Below, in pieces: positions 6,201 through 8,069 of a DNA stretch of 8,069 nt; the first letter of the stretch is position 1; every line of letters begins with the position of its first letter. The translations under genes were made by a program, and so were the position numbers. The stretch lies in NCBI GenBank assembly GCA_030631705.1, contig DAOVKQ010000018.1, positions 1 through 8,069 of the forward strand, given 5' to 3'. This DNA is from Candidatus Omnitrophota bacterium. GTDB lineage: Bacteria > Omnitrophota > Gorgyraeia > Duberdicusellales > 4484-171. The notes beneath the pieces were generated by a model. The model was given only the letters and a program-made list of their open reading frames with translations, was not told the origin of the DNA and searched no databases.

Positions 6201-8069
6201 AACTACATAAGATTTTGGAAAAAAGGCTTAAAAAAGCATTTGGAGACAGTTTTGATGCCCAGAAGTTTTGGGAAGAGTATACTAGTGTTGTTTCCGAAAT
6301 ACAGGATTTAGTGTCACCTCACCCGGTGTTAAAAGAAAAAATTCGTCAGCAGGTAGATGTATGGTTGTTCAGTAAATCTGATTCTGAGTTAGATAATTTA
6401 TGGAAGGAGATTAGAAAGGAGTTTGCGGGAGATATGGCTTCAAATACTAAGGATGCTGAGCGGAGAGAAGCTAAAAGAAAACACGCGGAGCTTAAGTTTA
6501 TTAAAGACATAAAACCAGAGTATGAAGAAAAGTTAAAAGGCCTGCGAAAAGGTGCTTTAAAAATAAGCGGTAAGAGTAAGTTTAAAGATTTATCAATCCT
6601 TTCAGAATTTTCCGCGTTATATATGGATATAAAGGATTACTCTACCGCAATCGGTAAATCTTCCGGAGGACCTAAAGCACAGGTAGAAAAACAGATTGCC
6701 CAAACCAACCTCAACTATTTGTTTGGATTGAAGTATAAGAATCAGGAAAAATTAGAGAAAGATTTAAGAACTTTGAAGTTTGAACTTGATGCTTATAAAG
6801 TCGCGGATACAAAACAATCCGCTTCTGACATAGAGGTTTTTGTAAGCCAATATTATTCTCCGTCAGTTGTTAAGGATTATCTTAGGTTTAAATCGTTGCC
6901 TCTAAGGTGGCGAAGCCAGGATTACTTAATAGGCCGGTTAGGGGGCTTAAGGAAAAGATTGGCCGGTTCTGAAGATACAGTTAGAAATTTTAATGAATAC
7001 CATGTTGTTGCCAATGCTTTATATAAAAAGCGTGATTTCTTAGCACGGAAAGATATAACTATAAAAACTGTTGGCGCGCAGAGACCTGTTAAAGCATTGA
7101 TAAATAAGGATGCGGTTGAAGAATATTTAGACAAAGATAACAAAAAGATGCGGGAAGAAGTAAGCAACGCGGCTGAGGAGATATTAAATCATTCTATTAC
7201 TGTAAAAAAATTAGGTGAGCCAATTTCACCAAAGGATCAGGCCAAGGAGGTTAAGGTAGAGATTAGGCTAAACAGCAGCGAATATTCTATTGAAATGTTA
7301 GTAAGAGTAGGGGAGAATGGCCGGATAAAGAGCACAAAGATTGTTAAGGGAATAGAAGATGGTGCTACTCAGAAATTGAGGGAATTAATTGAGGCGGGAC
7401 TTAAAGCAAAACTTAAAGAAAAAGCAAAAACATTTGGGCGTAAAAGCAGCGAAATTGAAGATAATCCTTTCTTGGTTGTCGAGGTTATAACCGGCCTTAT
7501 GAATAAAGTATTAAAAACAGCTAAAGCTGATTTTAAGTTGAGCCCTATTCAACAAACTGAAAATACTTTAAGGATATTAAGCGGTGAAACTGTTGAAGCG
7601 GCTATGGCTGAAGGTAAAACCTTTGCCGCGGCCAATGCTTTGATTGCTAATAAGTTAATTACTAAAGATAAAGAGGGTATGTCCTTATACATTACCAAAA
7701 ACACGCCGTTAGTAAAAGAGGTGTTATCTCAATCTGAGGCCTGGGCAGGGCTTTATGGTTTAAATCTTAAAGAAGCCGACTCTTTAGTTTCTAACCCTAA
7801 CATACCTACATCTACATTGTATGAGGTATTTAGAAATCCTGATAATATACTCGTTGGAAGCATAGAGAAATTCCCTCACTTGTTTAATAGGAGGATGAGC
7901 GCGGACTTGTTTGAGAAAGCAAGAGTTGATAAGATCCTTGGCCTTTTAAGTAAGAATGATAATCTCGTAGTTTTTGATGAAGCCCATAACTTCTTTATGC
8001 AGCATTTAGAAGCGATTGTGGGTAAAGGCCATACCTCATTAATGCCGTATTATCTTAAATACAGAGAAG
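2..8069 (+). CDS. Interior fragment of a giant protein with a divergent SecA-like DEAD ATPase domain (partial at both ends)
   Basis: A single frame (first codon at base 2) is open for 2689 codons to the window edge; neither a start nor a stop belonging to it is present. The translation reads as real protein throughout: codon use is even (TTA Leu, GGC Gly, AAA Lys favoured) and recognisable motifs stay in register to the end. Order: polar start (residues 1-96), Gly/Ala-rich membrane-like part (97-970), mixed helical part with a histone-fold-like stretch (970-1200), beta domain (1210-1301), long charged helical part with a coiled coil (1315-2398), small alpha/beta domain (2399-2479), SecA-like ATPase (2489 onward, cut by the edge). 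Only one Cys (residue 102) was found. Giant genes with many membrane segments and divergent SecA DEAD domains are reported from Ca. Omnitrophota and linked by inference to prey attachment and wall degradation. The overall function here is unknown; the motor domain suggests ATP-driven transport or remodelling. Confidence 0.93.
353..415 (+). other. Hydrophobic Gly/Ala-rich segment, candidate membrane helix
   Basis: Residues 118-138 hold one Glu-free run of Ala, Gly, Ile, Val, Leu and Pro, interrupted only by a single Asp near the end (core GAGAVAPLAISIAADIAL). Length suits a membrane-spanning or membrane-inserting helix, though a buried helix is possible. It is the first of several such segments in the first third of the protein. 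Confidence 0.45.
518..601 (+). other. Segment resembling the pre-toxin TG motif
   Basis: Residues 173-200 begin TGEPLTAGEW, continue with a small-residue run (ATVGALSAVPG) and end TIGGRAL. This resembles the TG region found before toxin domains in polymorphic toxins, where a TGE...L...E/W motif leads into a Gly/Ala/Pro helix. The similarity is short and judged by eye. It also forms the second helix of the first diverged helix-linker-helix unit (bases 452-601), so resemblance from composition alone is a real alternative. Confidence 0.25.
1394..1447 (+). other. Candidate membrane helix with Gly zipper
   Basis: Residues 465-482 read GGLLSGLYFGGFIGVLGE: no charge until the terminal Glu and Gly at close, regular spacing, as in Gly-zipper helices that pack tightly in membranes. 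It is one of the strongest membrane candidates in the window and is flanked by Lys before and by Glu and Arg after. Confidence 0.55.
2126..2170 (+). other. Candidate membrane helix
   Basis: Residues 709-723 (IVEGALWGLVAMGAL) are hydrophobic apart from one Glu and are followed at once by a basic SRKPLKK run, the charge pattern expected on the cytoplasmic side of a membrane helix by the positive-inside rule. The core is short for a full span. Confidence 0.45.
2384..2548 (+). other. Paired Gly-rich hydrophobic helices, candidate hairpin
   Basis: Residues 795-818 (core VLYGGVAGTGINAIGYGV) and 828-849 (core GGAVTGAIGAWWLGGLAGG) are two Gly-patterned hydrophobic stretches separated by a short polar, charged turn around SKRDVNTE. 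The second has a Trp-Trp pair, typical of a membrane interface. The arrangement suggests a helical hairpin inserted in a membrane. Confidence 0.5.
3428..3595 (+). other. Helical segment ending in a histone-fold-like or AAA-lid-like motif
   Basis: Residues ~1174-1197 contain FAKDNGRNHIIAEDVKRA. It lines up without gaps with the end of the archaeal histone fold (LARHAGRKTIKAEDIELA in HMfB), sharing the Ala, Gly-Arg, Ile, Ala-Glu-Asp and final Ala positions. A longer helix precedes it (from about residue 1143), as the fold would need, but the loop between them is longer than in histones. The same helix-turn-helix pattern with a conserved Asp-Val also appears in AAA+ lid regions and at the end of protochlorophyllide reductase subunits, so this may be a generic helical element. 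Confidence 0.3.
3629..3904 (+). other. Beta-rich domain of about 92 residues
   Basis: Residues 1210-1301 alternate hydrophobic and polar residues in short runs separated by Gly, Asp, Asn and Lys turns (for example LEIVLRPGKTLDV, GKIDVRGAKVTVSDGKDA, SLEVNVNGFSKI, KITLSDKLTAKIGDKEVEI). This suggests six to nine strands, possibly a sandwich or barrel. It stands out between helical regions on both sides. I do not recognise the family; a binding or adhesion role would be a guess. Confidence 0.5.
3944..4951 (+). other. Charged helical region
   Basis: From residue ~1315 the protein is rich in Lys, Glu, Gln, Arg and Ala with few Pro or Gly, as expected for long helices. Examples are the runs around 3995-4095 (KRKAQEIMAKTQEKG onward) and 4235-4340 (ARQRLEKNWGWEETQQKYKQ onward). 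No catalytic motif or known domain was seen. It probably acts as a rod or scaffold between the beta domain and the coiled coil. Confidence 0.5.
4952..5140 (+). other. Coiled coil
   Basis: Residues 1651-1713 show near-heptad spacing of Leu, Ile and Val in a charged background (GKLTQLKNEQEQLVEDKK, then NIDRRIKNVERSLDNF), without Gly or Pro beyond the first few residues. This is the clearest coiled-coil candidate in the window. The short break near NTAN may mark the turn of an antiparallel pair. A basic, Gln-rich tail (ARKAQQQIAKSNK) follows, then a Gly/Ser linker. Confidence 0.6.
5141..7195 (+). other. Long mixed-charge helical region of unknown function
   Basis: Residues ~1714-2398 are mostly amphipathic helices separated by short Gly, Ser or Pro turns. 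A Ser/Gly linker (SGSNGIEGS) opens it. Around 5540-5600 is a more hydrophobic helix (MLAAFSLPALSLL), and around 6017-6085 a short helix-turn-helix-like stretch. I found no metal site, nucleotide-binding loop or catalytic triad. It directly precedes the alpha/beta domain and the ATPase, so it may carry or regulate the motor. Confidence 0.45.
7196..7438 (+). other. Small alpha/beta domain before the ATPase
   Basis: Residues 2399-2479 start with strand-like runs (ITVKKLGE, KVEIRLNS, YSIEMLVRVGENG, IKSTKIVKG) and end with a strongly charged helix (ATQKLRELIEAGLKAKLKEK). This suggests three or four strands followed by a long helix. No family recognised. The helix leads through a short polar linker into the SecA-like domain. 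Confidence 0.4.
7544..7555 (+). other. Gln motif of the SecA-like domain
   Basis: Residues 2515-2518 read PIQQ, matching the P-F-D-V-Q region of SecA that contacts adenine. Counting back from the Walker A Thr, the second Gln (2518) falls exactly at the SecA Gln position. Confidence 0.6.
7595..7621 (+). other. Walker A (motif I) of the SecA-like domain
   Basis: EAAMAEGKT aligns with EMRTGEGKT of E. coli SecA. Glu, Gly-Lys-Thr and the Glu before Gly are kept; the first Gly of GEGKT is Ala. The Lys (2539) and Thr (2540) needed to bind phosphate and magnesium are present, so ATP binding is plausible. Confidence 0.75.
7676..7723 (+). other. Motif-Ia-like strand
   Basis: GMSLYITKNTPLVKEV (residues 2559-2574) corresponds to GVHVVTVNDYLAQRDA in SecA: a Gly, a hydrophobic strand, a Thr and Asn-containing turn and the start of a helix. 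Only the pattern and a few residues are shared. Confidence 0.5.
7844..7897 (+). other. Counterpart of the SecA GTNNEF block
   Basis: NILVGSIEKFPHLFNRRM (residues 2615-2632) aligns with DITYGTNNEFGFDYLRDNM of SecA, keeping the hydrophobic strand, Gly, Phe, the following hydrophobic-Arg pattern and final Met. It sits 27 residues before Walker B, much as in SecA. Confidence 0.5.
7970..7987 (+). other. Walker B (motif II), DEAH
   Basis: VFDEAH (residues 2657-2662) follows a hydrophobic strand (NLVVF). Asp2659 and Glu2660 are the expected magnesium-binding and catalytic residues. SecA proteins normally have DEVD here; DEAH is usual in other SF2 helicases. Confidence 0.8.

Larger units (their letters stand above)
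7466..8069 (+). other. Divergent SecA-type DEAD ATPase domain (first nucleotide-binding domain, cut by window edge)
   Basis: From residue ~2489 the sequence follows the first nucleotide-binding domain of SecA, the ATPase that drives proteins through the Sec channel. In order: a Gln motif (PIQQ, Q2518), Walker A (EAAMAEGKT, K2539), a motif-Ia-like strand (GMSLYITKNTPLVKEV), NILVGSIEKFPHLFNRRM where SecA has DITYGTNNEFGFDYLRDNM, and Walker B as VVFDEAH (D2659). The second Gln is 22 residues before the Walker A Thr, as in SecA. Differences: SecA GEGKT is AEGKT, SecA DEVD is DEAH, and Lys-to-Asp spacing is 120 residues, about 20 more than in E. coli SecA. The preprotein cross-linking and second motor domains would lie past the window. 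A housekeeping SecA is unlikely because more than 2480 residues precede the domain in the same frame. Another SF2 helicase is the main alternative. Confidence 0.75.

Noticed and set aside
2230..7167. Other minus-strand open frames of 61 to 126 codons (2230-2415, 2428-2634, 2944-3261, 3622-3921, 4693-5073, 6922-7167)
   Set aside because: All are antisense to the giant frame, Leu/Ser/Pro-rich as expected from reversed coding sequence, and encode nothing recognisable.
7466..8069. Housekeeping secA gene
   Set aside because: The SecA motifs continue the same frame as more than 2480 upstream residues, no start codon with a ribosome site opens the domain, and the Walker motifs are atypical for SecA.

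Overview
The whole window lies inside one protein-coding gene. On the + strand, the frame starting at base 2 stays open from base 2 to the last base: 2689 codons with no stop, no start I can justify and no end. No intergenic DNA, promoter, terminator, RNA gene, insertion sequence or CRISPR array is visible. The gene extends beyond both edges, so its true length is unknown but exceeds 2689 codons.

The deduced protein changes character along its length. Residues 1-96 (bases 2-289) look soluble and polar. Residues ~97-970 (bases ~290-2910) are rich in Gly, Ala and aliphatic residues and hold at least six Gly-patterned hydrophobic helices, arranged as what look like diverged copies of a helix-linker-helix unit. 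Residues ~970-1200 are mixed helical and end in a stretch resembling the last part of a histone fold (bases 3521-3595). Residues 1210-1301 form a beta-rich domain. From there to residue ~2398 the protein is Lys/Glu/Arg/Gln-rich and helical, with one clear coiled coil (bases 4952-5140). A small alpha/beta domain follows (bases 7196-7438). From base ~7466 to the window edge the sequence reads as the N-terminal half of a divergent SecA-type DEAD ATPase. Its Gln motif, an AEGKT Walker A, a motif-Ia-like strand, a counterpart of the SecA GTNNEF block and a DEAH Walker B all occur in SecA order.

A gene this long, combining repeated membrane-like segments with a divergent SecA/DEAD domain deep inside, matches published descriptions of giant genes in Candidatus Omnitrophota, very small bacteria thought to be predatory. 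I therefore suggest an Omnitrophota or similar uncultured host, with moderate confidence. The moderate GC content and frequent TTA, GGC and AAA codons fit but do not prove it. Only one cysteine (residue 102) was found in 2689 residues, which is unusual and would suit a protein at least partly exposed outside the cytoplasm.

A working model, which is inference only: the Gly-rich helices insert in or cross a membrane, the long charged helical part is a scaffold or stalk, and the SecA-like motor supplies energy for moving part of the protein, or a partner, across the envelope. Nothing in the window shows the substrate.
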